The position numbers and the translations under genes were made by a program. The notes under the pieces were generated by a model. That model saw only the letters and a list, made by a program, of their open reading frames with translations. It was not told the DNA's origin and did not search any database. 56,539 bases of DNA from Gammaproteobacteria bacterium (GTDB taxonomy: Bacteria; Pseudomonadota; Gammaproteobacteria; SZUA-229), in NCBI GenBank assembly GCA_029882355.1, contig JAOUKV010000022.1, forward strand, positions 1 through 56,539. The letters are read 5' to 3'. How positions within the stretch are numbered: the first letter of the stretch is position 1; each line of letters begins with the position of its first letter. Positions 1 through 9,077 of this stretch are shown here, piece after piece.

Positions 1-1114
1 TTAGTGTACGGCGCATGCTACCGAGAAAAAGATAAATCACGCTCATCGCCAGCAGAGTTCCAGTCAACGCAGCGATTTCGGCATTTCTCAATGCGTGCCT
101 GATGAAGACGGATTGGTCGCTGACTTTATCGAGTGCTATTCCTTTGGAAATTAGATCACGCTGTGTTAACCAGTCGATGCGTTGCTTGACCAGATTGACG
201 ACTTCGATGGTATTCGCAGTTGGTTGTTTCTGGATGGATATTTTTACCCCGGGCGTTTTGTTTAAACGAATGCGTAACTGCTCTTCTTCGTGGCTATCAA
301 TAATGCTGGCGAAGTCGGATAGTTGCTGATTGCCAGATTGATCGGTATCATTTTTCCATAGGGGAAGATTCTGTATGGCTTCAATCGAGCCAAATCGTCC
401 CTGACTACGAGTGCTAATAGTTTGTGTCGCGCTTTGCAGTTGGCCACCAGGCGCGTCATAGTTTTCGCTTTGAATGATTTCAGCCACGTCAGCCACGGTC
501 ATGCCTATATTTGCCAGACTATCCTGATCGGCGACGATGGCAATCTCTCTTTCCAGACCACCGCCGACTTCGACGGCGGCGACGCCGGGTAAGTTGAGAA
601 ACCATTTTGAGAAAGTGTAATCGGCCCAGCTACGCAATTCGACAGGATTGAGTTGGTCCGAACTGAGAATGAATTCAATAATCGGTATCTGCGAAGGATC
701 GCGTTTATAAATAACCGGCGGGTCCATGGTATCCGGCAAAAAACGTTTGGCGCGATCAAGGCGGGTGCTAGCATCACGCAAGGCAATATCAATGTCGGTG
801 CCATAGGGGAAACTCAGGTTTACCTGACTTTGGCCTTCTCTGGAAAATGACTGTACCAGAATGGCGTTTTCGGTAATGGCCAGTTGTTCTTCCAGCTGGC
901 GAGTGACCTGATCTTCCATGATGGTCGCGGGCACACCCTCATCCATAATGCGAACTCGAATTTCCGGATAGATAATGTTCGGTAATAAATCAACACCCAG
1001 TCTATCCAGTGAAAAAAATCCGATCACCACAACGGTGAGCGCGAGCATGCTGATGCCTACAGGGTTATGAATCGACCAGGCGGCGAGGCCACCGGTGCGC
1101 TGAGTTTTTTTCAT
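1..1114 (-). CDS. RND efflux transporter permease subunit (3' part cut by window edge)
   Basis: The reading frame opens at the ATG whose complement is at 1112-1114 and runs off the window start, giving about 371 N-terminal residues. The start MKKTQRTGGLAAWSIHNPVG is followed by a first membrane segment (about residues 20-36) and then the long periplasmic porter domain typical of AcrB/MexB-type proteins, with phrases such as VDLLPNIIYPEIRVR and LPGVAAVEVGGG. The last visible residues (about 345-365) enter the second membrane segment. The family uses the proton gradient to pump drugs, metals or other toxic compounds through a tripartite complex. Its start overlaps the stop of the adaptor gene by 4 bp (ATGA), so the two are translationally coupled. 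The substrate cannot be judged from this fragment. Confidence 0.9.
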   Translation of the reverse strand, partial: MKKTQRTGGLAAWSIHNPVGISMLALTVVVIGFFSLDRLGVDLLPNIIYPEIRVRIMDEGVPATIMEDQVTRQLEEQLAITENAILVQSFSREGQSQVNLSFPYGTDIDIALRDASTRLDRAKRFLPDTMDPPVIYKRDPSQIPIIEFILSSDQLNPVELRSWADYTFSKWFLNLPGVAAVEVGGGLEREIAIVADQDSLANIGMTVADVAEIIQSENYDAPGGQLQSATQTISTRSQGRFGSIEAIQNLPLWKNDTDQSGNQQLSDFASIIDSHEEEQLRIRLNKTPGVKISIQKQPTANTIEVVNLVKQRIDWLTQRDLISKGIALDKVSDQSVFIRHALRNAEIAALTGTLLAMSVIYLFLGSMRRTL

Positions 1115-2232
1115 GGAGTGGTAGAGCCTGGGTTACTGTTGTCATGCTCTTCAGTAATTTCAGTATCGGCTTTATGCTCGACGATAGTCACGACCTTACC
1201 ATCCCGTAAACCGAGAAAACCTTTGGTGATAAGATTATCGCCAACTGCGATACCTGAAACTATTTCTGTCCATTCACCAAACTGAAGTCCCTTTTTAAGC
1301 GGATGTTTTTTAACAGTGCTTTTACCTTCTTCATTGCTGGCTACGATGTAAGCATAGGCACCATCAATATCATGATGTACTGCATGAGTAGGCACAACTA
1401 GACGCTCAACGGCGGGTGATTTAAAGTGGATACGTGCCATTTGGCCAGCACGTGCCTGCTCAGGAACAGGCCGTAGAACAAGTTCGATAGTACCTTTGCG
1501 TGTGGTTTCAGAAATGGCCGGGTGGATACGTTCAATGTAGGCGGTATGCTCTATGTCACCGAGGGCGTCGATAGTCAGTTGCATGGCATCGCCCTTGCTA
1601 ACCAGAGATAACCATTGATCCGAGACGTTGACCTTGATCAGCAGGCTGTCGGGTTTAATCAGGCTCAAGATATGGCTGTGTGCACTCACCGCGTCGCCGG
1701 GTTCATTGTTGCGCTGGCTGATAACACCATCAAACGGTGCCTTGATATGGGCTCGATCCATGCGCAGCTGCTGTATTTGCTGTTCAGCTTTGGCGATGTT
1801 GAGTGTGGTCAGGCTGCGTGCCACTTCTTCATCGGAAGCTAGCTTTCGGGGTAATAATTTTTTCAGGCGTTTATAGTCGATGTCCGCCTGCTGGCGTTGA
1901 GCCGTGGCTTTATCGAGTTCAGCCTTGATCATGTCGCTATCCAGTGAGACCAACAAAGCGCCTTGTTTAACGACATCACCTTCATGGAAAGGTATTTGGG
2001 TGATCTGACCTGCTTCTTCATTGTGAAGTCTTACTGAGATGGTAGCTTCAAGGGTGCCGCTCAGGATTTGTTCATGGCTGACTGGTAGCAGTTTGATTAA
2101 GCTTGTCTCAACAAGATGCACTGGCTTATTCCTGGATTTGTTGGGGGAATTCCCCGAATTATCACAGGCTGTGATCAATAACAGGCTAATCAGCGAAACT
2201 AAAACGGGTTTGAATTTTTTAGATATAATCAT
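1111..2232 (-). CDS. RND efflux periplasmic adaptor (membrane fusion protein), lipoprotein
   Basis: A 373-residue HlyD/AcrA-type membrane fusion protein. The N terminus is a lipoprotein signal ending in the lipobox LITAC, with the lipidated cysteine at residue 23. Next come a biotinyl-lipoyl-like half (VRLHNEEAGQITQIPFHEGD, about residues 67-86), a helical hairpin rich in Lys, Gln and Leu (about 105-155), the returning lipoyl half (HIKAPFDGVISQRN) and a beta-barrel domain. It should bridge the inner-membrane pump to an outer-membrane channel; no TolC-like gene is in the window, so that partner must be elsewhere. It is the first gene of the operon and is divergent from the ABC transporter, with 53 bp between them. 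Confidence 0.92.
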   Translation of the reverse strand: MIISKKFKPVLVSLISLLLITACDNSGNSPNKSRNKPVHLVETSLIKLLPVSHEQILSGTLEATISVRLHNEEAGQITQIPFHEGDVVKQGALLVSLDSDMIKAELDKATAQRQQADIDYKRLKKLLPRKLASDEEVARSLTTLNIAKAEQQIQQLRMDRAHIKAPFDGVISQRNNEPGDAVSAHSHILSLIKPDSLLIKVNVSDQWLSLVSKGDAMQLTIDALGDIEHTAYIERIHPAISETTRKGTIELVLRPVPEQARAGQMARIHFKSPAVERLVVPTHAVHHDIDGAYAYIVASNEEGKSTVKKHPLKKGLQFGEWTEIVSGIAVGDNLITKGFLGLRDGKVVTIVEHKADTEITEEHDNSNPGSTTP

Positions 2233-2285
2233 CGGCTTACTTTAACCCAATCTAGCAATCACACCAATCATCTGTAGCCTCTTTT

Positions 2286-4106
2286 ATGTTTTATCGTTTT
2301 ACTGAAAAGCCTCATAGCAATCGTAAAGATTGGAGCAATATCAAACGCCTGCTTCCTTATATATGGGAATTTAAAGGTCGAGTCGTGCTGGCACTGACCT
2401 GTCTGGTTTTATCCAAAGTGGCCGTAGTTGGCATGCCGTTGGCGCTCAAAGAAATTGTCGATTCGCTGGATCAAGGGCAGGCAGGCAATCAGGTGATGAC
2501 CTTACCGCTGATTTTATTGCTAATTTATGGCGGTCTGCGGCTGGTGAGTAGCTTGTTCAATGAGCTAAGGGATGCACTTTTTGCGCGGGTTCGCTATCAC
2601 TCAATGCGAATGATTTCACAGCGTGTGCTCAAACATTTGTATTCCCTGTCGCTCAGGTTTCATCTTGATCGGAAAACCGGTGGTATAACTCGTGATCTGG
2701 AGCGTGGCACGAATAGTCTTAGCTCGATTCTTAATTATCTGGTCTTCAACATAGTTCCAACGGCCGCTGAGTTCACTTTTGTTGCCATCATATTGCTGGG
2801 TCAATACGAAGTTCAATTTGCGATTGTTACCTTCGCAACCATCGCGGTATATATTTTATTTACATTGGCGGTGACTAACTGGCGCATGCATTTTCGTCAT
2901 GAAATGAATGCGCTGGAATCTCAGTCAAATACGCTTGCCGTCGATGGTATGTTGAATTATGAAACCGTTAAGTATTTTAATAATGAAGCTTATGAGCTGG
3001 GTCGTTTTGACGATACTTTAGCTAAGTGGGAAGAGGCTGCGATAAAAAGTCAGGGTTCAATGTCAGCACTGAATTTTGGTCAGGGTGCGGTGATTGCCGT
3101 GGGCGTCACCTTTATGATGATCTACGCTACACAAGGTGTTGTTGATGGGGTTATGACTCTGGGTGATCTGGTGTTGGTGAATGCCATGATGTTGCAGCTG
3201 TTTTTGCCGTTGAGTTTTCTGGGTGTTATTTATCGCGCATTAAAATATGCACTCGCTGATATGGATTCAATGCAAAAACTACTCGATACAAAAACTGAAA
3301 TTGATGATGTCGATGATGCAAAAGTTCTGGTAATTGACAAGGCCTATATTGAGTTTAAGCATGTTAGTTTTTCATATGGCCCAGATCGACAAATTCTTGA
3401 TGATATTTCATTTGATATTGAACCGGGTCAAAAAGTCGCCATTGTCGGGCCATCCGGCGCAGGCAAATCTACGCTTGCGAGATTGCTATTTCGTTTTTAT
3501 GACGTCAATAGTGGCTGCATTCAGATAGATGGGCAGGATATTCATTCAGTTACACAGGAAAGTCTGCGTCAAAATATCGGCATAGTTCCTCAAGATACCG
3601 TGCTCTTTAATGAAACTATTGAACACAATATTCGTTACGCAAAACTGGCTGCGAGTGACAAAGAAATTCAGCAGGCGGCTAAAATAGCAAATTTACATGG
3701 TTTTATACAAAGCTTACCTGATCAATATAAAACCATGGTTGGGGAAAGAGGCTTAAAATTATCCGGTGGTGAAAAACAAAGACTGGCGATCGCTCGAACT
3801 GTGCTTAAAAATCCAAAAATCCTGGTTTTTGATGAAGCTACATCATCACTGGATTCGCATTCTGAGCAACAAATATTGCGTTCATTGAAAGCAGTAGCAG
3901 AGCACCACACTACTTTGGTTATAGCGCATCGGCTTTCAACTATTGTCGATGCTGATAAGATTCTGGTGCTGGAAAATGGAAAAATCAAGGAGCAGGGTAC
4001 ACATCAGCAGCTACTTGATCAGCAGGGGCTGTACAAACACTTATGGGATCTTCAGCAGGAAGAAAGGGGGCACGAACTGGCGATAGAGGCAGTAAAGAGC
4101 TTGTAA
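2286..4106 (+). CDS. Atm1/ABCB7-type ABC transporter, fused permease and ATPase
   Basis: 606 residues: an N-terminal membrane domain (about residues 30-330, several hydrophobic spans) fused to a nucleotide-binding domain. The ATPase has Walker A GPSGAGKST (about 386-394), signature LSGGEKQR (about 491-498), Walker B ILVFDEA (about 511-517) and the switch histidine in VIAHRLST. The N-terminal sequence RLLPYIWEFKGRVVLAL and the block GGITRDLERGTNSLSSILN resemble the Atm1/ABCB7 heavy-metal and glutathione-conjugate exporters. It is predicted to work as a homodimer in the inner membrane. The gene stands alone, divergent from the RND operon; no clear Shine-Dalgarno sequence is seen before the ATG. 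The exact substrate is unknown. Confidence 0.9.
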   Translation: MFYRFTEKPHSNRKDWSNIKRLLPYIWEFKGRVVLALTCLVLSKVAVVGMPLALKEIVDSLDQGQAGNQVMTLPLILLLIYGGLRLVSSLFNELRDALFARVRYHSMRMISQRVLKHLYSLSLRFHLDRKTGGITRDLERGTNSLSSILNYLVFNIVPTAAEFTFVAIILLGQYEVQFAIVTFATIAVYILFTLAVTNWRMHFRHEMNALESQSNTLAVDGMLNYETVKYFNNEAYELGRFDDTLAKWEEAAIKSQGSMSALNFGQGAVIAVGVTFMMIYATQGVVDGVMTLGDLVLVNAMMLQLFLPLSFLGVIYRALKYALADMDSMQKLLDTKTEIDDVDDAKVLVIDKAYIEFKHVSFSYGPDRQILDDISFDIEPGQKVAIVGPSGAGKSTLARLLFRFYDVNSGCIQIDGQDIHSVTQESLRQNIGIVPQDTVLFNETIEHNIRYAKLAASDKEIQQAAKIANLHGFIQSLPDQYKTMVGERGLKLSGGEKQRLAIARTVLKNPKILVFDEATSSLDSHSEQQILRSLKAVAEHHTTLVIAHRLSTIVDADKILVLENGKIKEQGTHQQLLDQQGLYKHLWDLQQEERGHELAIEAVKSL

Positions 4107-4169
4107 GTCATCAAACACTAGCGAATCTGCTATCATAGATCTGTGAAATGAATCAGCATATTGGTATTT

Positions 4170-5222
4170 ATGAAATTTTTATTAACAACGCTTCTATACT
4201 CTTGTTTTCTATCTTCTGCGCAGGCCCTGCAGGTTATCAGCGAAAAAATAATTTTCCTCAATGGTGATGGAAAAAATTATGTTCGTTATGACACCACAAG
4301 AACCAGTAGTCCGAGTTATGAAATCTGGTTTAAAAAAGAAAATAGCCTGCTTCCCGAACAATATCTGAAAGACTATTTATATATTTATCCCAATGATTAT
4401 AAATGGGATACCACCACGCATGCCGCTTATGACCTGATGAAAATATCATCCGGTAATTATGCAACATTGATCCAGGGTGAGCTTCATAAAAAAACCGAAC
4501 TGAATGTTGGTAAAGATGGTGTTTATACCTATACAAATTGGGATGGCGTGACACGAATGGCGGATAACCATTTTGGTATATGGAATAAACCAGACAAGTT
4601 TACACAGTTAGTTTATGCATGGGTTTTTCCTCAAAATTTTAATATCATTAGCTATGAAGCAAATCGAAAGGGTAAATGGGTTAAACGTAATAACACGATC
4701 ACTTATTATGGCGAAAACGTAAATGATCTGGTGTTTGTTATTAAATACCAGCCGAAAACAAACTCGATGTACAAAGAATTGCTTAAGGTAATAAGTGACA
4801 AGGAACAGGCGCAGGAGCAGATTCAGCTGAAACAGGATGCGCAAGGAGTAAAAATCACACTGGCTGCGACAGTGTTATTTCCCTCCGGCAGTAGTGATTT
4901 AAGTAAGTCTGGGGCAGCGATTCTTCGACGTTTATCCAGCGCGCTGTCTAAACGGGATGATATTAATATTGTAATTGAAGGTCACAGTGATGATGTTCCT
5001 ATAAAAAATAGACTCGCCAGGAAATTCAAAACAAACTGGGAGCTGTCATCTTCAAGATCGTTAACAGTTTTACATTATATGGCTGACCATGGTGTGCAGG
5101 AATCTCGTCTCGAATCACGAGCGCTTGGTTCTTTGCGTCCCATTGCCTCCAATGATACGTCACAGGGTAGATCTAAGAATCGCCGCATTGAGATCGTCGT
5201 TGTATCGGCAAAAAAACAGTGA
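4170..5222 (+). CDS. OmpA-domain periplasmic/outer-membrane protein
   Basis: About 350 residues. I chose the ATG at 4170 over the in-frame TTG at 4161 because it begins a clean signal peptide (MKFLLTTLLYSCFLSSAQA). The middle (about residues 20-215) is not recognised; it is rich in Tyr and Trp and probably beta-structured. The C-terminal part (about 230-345) is an OmpA/MotB-like peptidoglycan-binding domain, with the typical segments VLFPSGSSDLS, IEGHSDD, NWELSSSRS and SKNRRIEIVV. It probably tethers the outer membrane or a periplasmic complex to the cell wall. It follows the ABC transporter by 63 bp but may have its own promoter. Function beyond peptidoglycan binding is not evident. Confidence 0.8.
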   Translation: MKFLLTTLLYSCFLSSAQALQVISEKIIFLNGDGKNYVRYDTTRTSSPSYEIWFKKENSLLPEQYLKDYLYIYPNDYKWDTTTHAAYDLMKISSGNYATLIQGELHKKTELNVGKDGVYTYTNWDGVTRMADNHFGIWNKPDKFTQLVYAWVFPQNFNIISYEANRKGKWVKRNNTITYYGENVNDLVFVIKYQPKTNSMYKELLKVISDKEQAQEQIQLKQDAQGVKITLAATVLFPSGSSDLSKSGAAILRRLSSALSKRDDINIVIEGHSDDVPIKNRLARKFKTNWELSSSRSLTVLHYMADHGVQESRLESRALGSLRPIASNDTSQGRSKNRRIEIVVVSAKKQ

Positions 5223-5301
5223 GAACAGTAATTTTTCTGACTAAATTTAATGTTCGATCAGCTATAACATATTTTGAGTATAAGTTAAGGAGATTTGCAA
5301 C

Positions 5302-7347
5302 GTGAAGAAATTACTTAAATACCTGTCTATTTTATTATTTCTGGTTTTATTGGCATCAGCCGCGTTTGTTTATACTTTTGATGCTAATCAATATAAAAAG
5401 GAAGTGGCTGATGTAATTGGGAGCTTGTTAGATCGACCTGTAACTATCAAGGGCGATGTTGATATATCCGTTTATCCATGGATAGGTATCAAGTTAAATG
5501 ATCTGAATATTGAAAATAAACCTGGTTTCAGCAGGACAAACTTTGCCAGTATTGGTCAATTTGATATTAGTATAAAAATCATTCCTCTCCTGCAAAAAAA
5601 GCTCGACATCGATAAGCTTGTTATGCATCAACTGTCGGTTGATTTTGAAAAAAATGCGTCTGGAGAAAATAACTGGTCTGGCTTGACTGGCAATAATACT
5701 GGCAATGATAGTGTTGAATCAGAATTCGGTCTAGCAGGACTGGTTATAGGTGGTATTGAGCTTAAAGAGGCTAGTTTTAGTTGGCTCGATGTAAGTGCAG
5801 ACAAACGCTTCAAAATATCAAAAATGAGTCTTTTGACAGAAGCAGTTGTTAAGGGTCAGCCACTACCTGTTACGTTAAAGGCCTATGTGGCAAGCAATCT
5901 GCCAGAATGGCAGGCAGCTGTTTCTGTTGAGACTAATCTTGAGTTTAACGAAGACTCACCAACCTTTGATGCAAAATCACTTAAGCTTTCAGTTAAAGCA
6001 CTGTTGCCAGGTGATGACAGGAAAAAAGTTTCTTTTGCTATGATTTCTGATAGCAGTATCAACTGGCAGGAAAAAACGGCGAAACTCACGAAAACAAAAT
6101 TTAGTATTTTTGGTTTGATTTTGAGTGGAACCTTTGATGTCGATAATATTTTTTCGGTGCCTACGATATATGGGCCCTTAAAAGTTAAGAAGTTTGAAGC
6201 TGAAAAATTAGCCAAGCGTCTTGAAATTAACCTGCCGGTAATGGCAAATCCACAAAGCCTTAAGGATATATCCTTGACGACATCCTTTAAAACTGATTTC
6301 AATAGTATGTATCTGGATGATATATCTGCCAATGTGGATAGTAGTAATGTCAAAGGTTTTGTACATATTACTGATATAAGTAATGCTGTGATTCGATATG
6401 AACTTGCGGTTGATAAAATTGCATTGCACGAATACAGGTCCGTCGAAGATCCTTCTGCTAATAATGAGATTATGATTCCAGCAGATATTATTAGAGCCAT
6501 AGATACTGAAGGCATATTTGATGTAGAAAATGTCATTATCGATGATATAGAGATAACCGGGTTACATGTAACTTCAAGCATTAAAGAGGGTGTTTTTACT
6601 GCTAATCCTGTCTCTATGTTGGTTGGGGAAAGTGATGTCAAATTTGCTATGGTGCTTGATGCTCGTTCTATACCACTAGGAAAGCTTACCGCAGAAGTAA
6701 AAAATATTGATGCCAAAACGTCGCTTAACCCACTGCTAAAGACTGTTATGGGAGAAAATGCAATCGTTTTAGATGGTATCGTCAATGCTAGTGCGAATAT
6801 ATCGACTAAAGGTGCAAGCCTGGCCAGGCAGGAAAAATCAGCCAAAGGCACAATAACTATCGATATGGAAAAGGTGGTCGTTCAGGGTATAGATCTTAAT
6901 CATGCATCACGAAAAGTTGTTGCCGATTATGCGAACAAGAATGAGTTCCGAACACGAGAGTCGTATGTGCCTGAAAACGATCCAACTCGTAATACAGAAT
7001 TTACCAGTCTTCATGCTACATTCCAGGTTTCGCATGGCAAATACCACAATAGTGATTTGTTGATGACCTCAAAGAATGCGGATATCAGCGGTTCAGGGAG
7101 TATCGATTTTATTAATAAAAAAATTGACTACAGACCTGTTATTGATATACACGTAAATAACAGAATTGATATACGCGATAAGTTAAGAGATCATCCTATG
7201 GAATATCATGTAGCTGGAGATTTCGAAAAATTAACTACTGAATTTAATATTGATAAGTACGAACTACTAGTAGGAAGACTCTTGCTGCAGGAGTCCCGAG
7301 CGCGAAGAAATAAACGTTTAAATACTAAGGAGAAAAAATTATGGTAA
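5302..7347 (+). CDS. AsmA family protein
   Basis: 681 residues. Translation starts at GTG 5302, supported by a strong Shine-Dalgarno AAGGAG at 5287-5292. A single N-terminal membrane anchor (about residues 5-25) is followed by the AsmA hallmark FDANQYKKEVADVIGSLLDR and VTIKGDVDISVYPWIGI, then a long beta-rich periplasmic region. The C-terminal AsmA-like part (about 500-650) has the typical features of an internal repeat, including GSGSIDFINKKIDYRPV. AsmA-like proteins are inner-membrane-anchored, bridge-like proteins linked to phospholipid transport and outer-membrane homeostasis in Enterobacteria. The gene runs into a shared terminator with the convergent gene downstream. Confidence 0.88.
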   Translation: MKKLLKYLSILLFLVLLASAAFVYTFDANQYKKEVADVIGSLLDRPVTIKGDVDISVYPWIGIKLNDLNIENKPGFSRTNFASIGQFDISIKIIPLLQKKLDIDKLVMHQLSVDFEKNASGENNWSGLTGNNTGNDSVESEFGLAGLVIGGIELKEASFSWLDVSADKRFKISKMSLLTEAVVKGQPLPVTLKAYVASNLPEWQAAVSVETNLEFNEDSPTFDAKSLKLSVKALLPGDDRKKVSFAMISDSSINWQEKTAKLTKTKFSIFGLILSGTFDVDNIFSVPTIYGPLKVKKFEAEKLAKRLEINLPVMANPQSLKDISLTTSFKTDFNSMYLDDISANVDSSNVKGFVHITDISNAVIRYELAVDKIALHEYRSVEDPSANNEIMIPADIIRAIDTEGIFDVENVIIDDIEITGLHVTSSIKEGVFTANPVSMLVGESDVKFAMVLDARSIPLGKLTAEVKNIDAKTSLNPLLKTVMGENAIVLDGIVNASANISTKGASLARQEKSAKGTITIDMEKVVVQGIDLNHASRKVVADYANKNEFRTRESYVPENDPTRNTEFTSLHATFQVSHGKYHNSDLLMTSKNADISGSGSIDFINKKIDYRPVIDIHVNNRIDIRDKLRDHPMEYHVAGDFEKLTTEFNIDKYELLVGRLLLQESRARRNKRLNTKEKKLW

Positions 7348-7353
7348 AGATTT

Positions 7354-7387
7354 TCCTGGCAACTGTCATAGCCAGGATTATTTTTTC
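7354..7387. terminator. Bidirectional Rho-independent terminator between convergent genes
   Basis: A 7-bp stem TCCTGGC (7354-7360) / GCCAGGA (7371-7377) with a 10-nt loop is followed on the plus strand by TTATTTTTTC. On the minus strand the mirrored A-rich side (upstream AAAGATTTT) gives a weaker U tract. It sits exactly between the ends of the AsmA gene and the M48-like gene. Confidence 0.7.
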
Positions 7388-8553
7388 TTCGAACGTTTAT
7401 GTGATTCCATATTATCTTTCAGCCAAAGAGTATCGATAAGATTAACCACACTCTTTTGTGACTCACCAAGATATTTTGCAGCCGCCACTTCGCCTGTGTT
7501 TTCTGGTAGATAGGGAGAGTCATGGCCAACGTTTTCTAGCCTTTGTAGCATAGTCGGGTAGGGTGACTTTCTGTGTGTTTCAGTTTTAAATACTTTATTA
7601 GTTAAAGATTTTATTTTGTCTTCTTTAAAATTAGTCAGTATTGCAGCAGTAATGTTGTGATATGGCGTTAATGCTGGTTTTGATTTTATTGAAGCAATTT
7701 TATTTATAGCAGGCCAATAACGTTCTTTTAGATACCACTGGTAGGTTGCATCAGCAGTTATCATTTCGCGTACATCTTCATGGGTAAATAACTCCATAGC
7801 ATAACTGTCAGCATTGAGTTCATCCTTTCTTGCGGCATAGACAGACGCTGATGTGTAAATGGATGCATACGCTGCGTAAAGCCATTTCAGGATATAACTA
7901 TCAGGGTTTTTCTGCTTACTATAGGCAAAATAGTATTGCTTCCAAATTGAGCGCAGTTGATAGATCCAGTTTGTTATTGGATTGGTTCTTTTAGAAAACT
8001 GTCCAATACGACGTGCCACCATACACTCAAACTGTCCTGGTGAAAGGCATAGTAGTACAGGAAGCCCGATAACCATGGTGTTCATCGACCATATTGGCAA
8101 GGCGAATTTAGGTATTTTCACAATATCCAGTTCATAATTTGTGGTTATCACAATACGTTGGATATCTAACTGTTTAAAATGAGCCTGATATTGTTGCACT
8201 AACTTTACTATCTCAGGCAGCTTTTCTTCTGCTACCGTAAGGCCAACGGGTGGGTCTAATTTAATTCGACTAATTCTGTAGCTGAGCAGAGATGATAAAA
8301 CCAGAACTAACATCCATATTCCTGCACCTTGCCAGTCAATAGCATCGCCCTCAAGAATGATTTCATAGATATTAGTCGCTGATAAAATGGCCAATATCGG
8401 GAATAACAATACCAGGCCATAACCAATAATCGCCAATAAGCAGACAAAGACAAAATGGACTCGATAGAATTTAGTGATTATGGAATCAGCACGCCTTGAG
8501 ATGTTGCTTAACATGCTGTTTATACGATCACGTAGTGGAGCAAATATGCTCAT
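7378..8553 (-). CDS. M48-peptidase-like membrane protein with lost zinc motif
   Basis: 391 residues, with hydrophobic spans at about 32-60 and 76-92. The layout (N-terminal membrane spans, then a cytosolic or periplasmic domain ending in RKDELNADSYAM) resembles the HtpX/Ste24-like M48 metallopeptidases. Where these carry HExxH, this protein reads ARRIGQ (residues 180-185), so both histidines and the glutamate are gone. The downstream ExxxD element is kept (E245, D249). It is therefore probably a pseudopeptidase, acting as a chaperone or regulator if functional. The frame is open and intact, which argues against simple decay. The M48 relationship is my reading of the pattern and needs a profile search. 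The start is at 8553, near an ATCTCCG/GGAGAT ribosome site. Confidence 0.65.
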   Translation of the reverse strand: MSIFAPLRDRINSMLSNISRRADSIITKFYRVHFVFVCLLAIIGYGLVLLFPILAILSATNIYEIILEGDAIDWQGAGIWMLVLVLSSLLSYRISRIKLDPPVGLTVAEEKLPEIVKLVQQYQAHFKQLDIQRIVITTNYELDIVKIPKFALPIWSMNTMVIGLPVLLCLSPGQFECMVARRIGQFSKRTNPITNWIYQLRSIWKQYYFAYSKQKNPDSYILKWLYAAYASIYTSASVYAARKDELNADSYAMELFTHEDVREMITADATYQWYLKERYWPAINKIASIKSKPALTPYHNITAAILTNFKEDKIKSLTNKVFKTETHRKSPYPTMLQRLENVGHDSPYLPENTGEVAAAKYLGESQKSVVNLIDTLWLKDNMESHKRSKKK

Positions 8554-8772
8554 TGATTATCTCCGAATTGATGGTGTCTCTTAATGAGTAGACCTATATA
8601 GTATCTGCTTTAGTATTTTTGTAAAAGCTGTAATCTGACCCTGATTACTTCATTAAGTCAGTTTCTTATAAGTATTTGGGTAGTCTAGTTTAATGAGTTT
8701 GTAGAAGAACTTCTGGAGTTTTCAGCCGTAGCAAAGAGGCACTAAGATACGAGCTGACGGCTAAATATTCAT

Positions 8773-8796
8773 GGCGTGGGCATAATTGCCCACGCC
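8773..8796. terminator. Hairpin downstream of the small membrane gene, possible terminator
   Basis: A perfect 10-bp stem GGCGTGGGCA / TGCCCACGCC with the 4-nt loop TAAT lies 15 bp past the stop of the 43-residue minus-strand gene. The following minus-strand bases (ATGAATATTT) give only a poor U tract, so it may be a weak terminator or an mRNA-stabilising hairpin. Confidence 0.45.
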
Positions 8797-8811
8797 TGAC
8801 AGCTGATTAGA

Positions 8812-8943
8812 TTAGCTGCCATCACCTTTAGATTTTTTGATCATCATATTGGCCAAATAAGCCATCATCGCGATCATAAAGGTTATTATTCCTATAGTTA
8901 ACCAGCCAGTAAGATCATTAAATAAATTGCTAAACACTGCCAT
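8812..8943 (-). CDS. Small single-span membrane protein, DUF3149-like
   Basis: A 43-residue frame from the ATG at 8941-8943 to the TAA at 8812-8814. It begins MAVFSNLFNDLTGWLTIG, has a hydrophobic span at about 16-34, and ends with a charged tail (KKSKGDGS). Size, N-terminal MAxxxxLF pattern and the single span followed by basic residues resemble the DUF3149 family of short proteobacterial membrane proteins, whose function is unknown. The ribosome site is a modest GGGGAA just upstream. It lies alone in the gap between hrpB and the M48-like gene, and a hairpin follows the stop codon. Family assignment is by resemblance only. Confidence 0.6.
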   Translation of the reverse strand: MAVFSNLFNDLTGWLTIGIITFMIAMMAYLANMMIKKSKGDGS

Positions 8944-9077
8944 CTTGTTTTCCCCGTTAATTTCGTATTTGAAGTCTAATTAATAGGCAAGAATAGACGT
9001 TGATTCAAGTCAAACGGGAAAATAAATAGGGTCTTTATTGCTTGGGTTTATAAATCGGTATTGTTTTTCTGATGCCT

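Noticed and set aside
5883-6851. A 322-codon open frame on the minus strand inside the AsmA gene
   Set aside because: It lies fully opposite a well-supported AsmA gene with a strong ribosome site, and shows no domain; its Ser/Ile/Leu-rich composition is what a mirrored frame produces.
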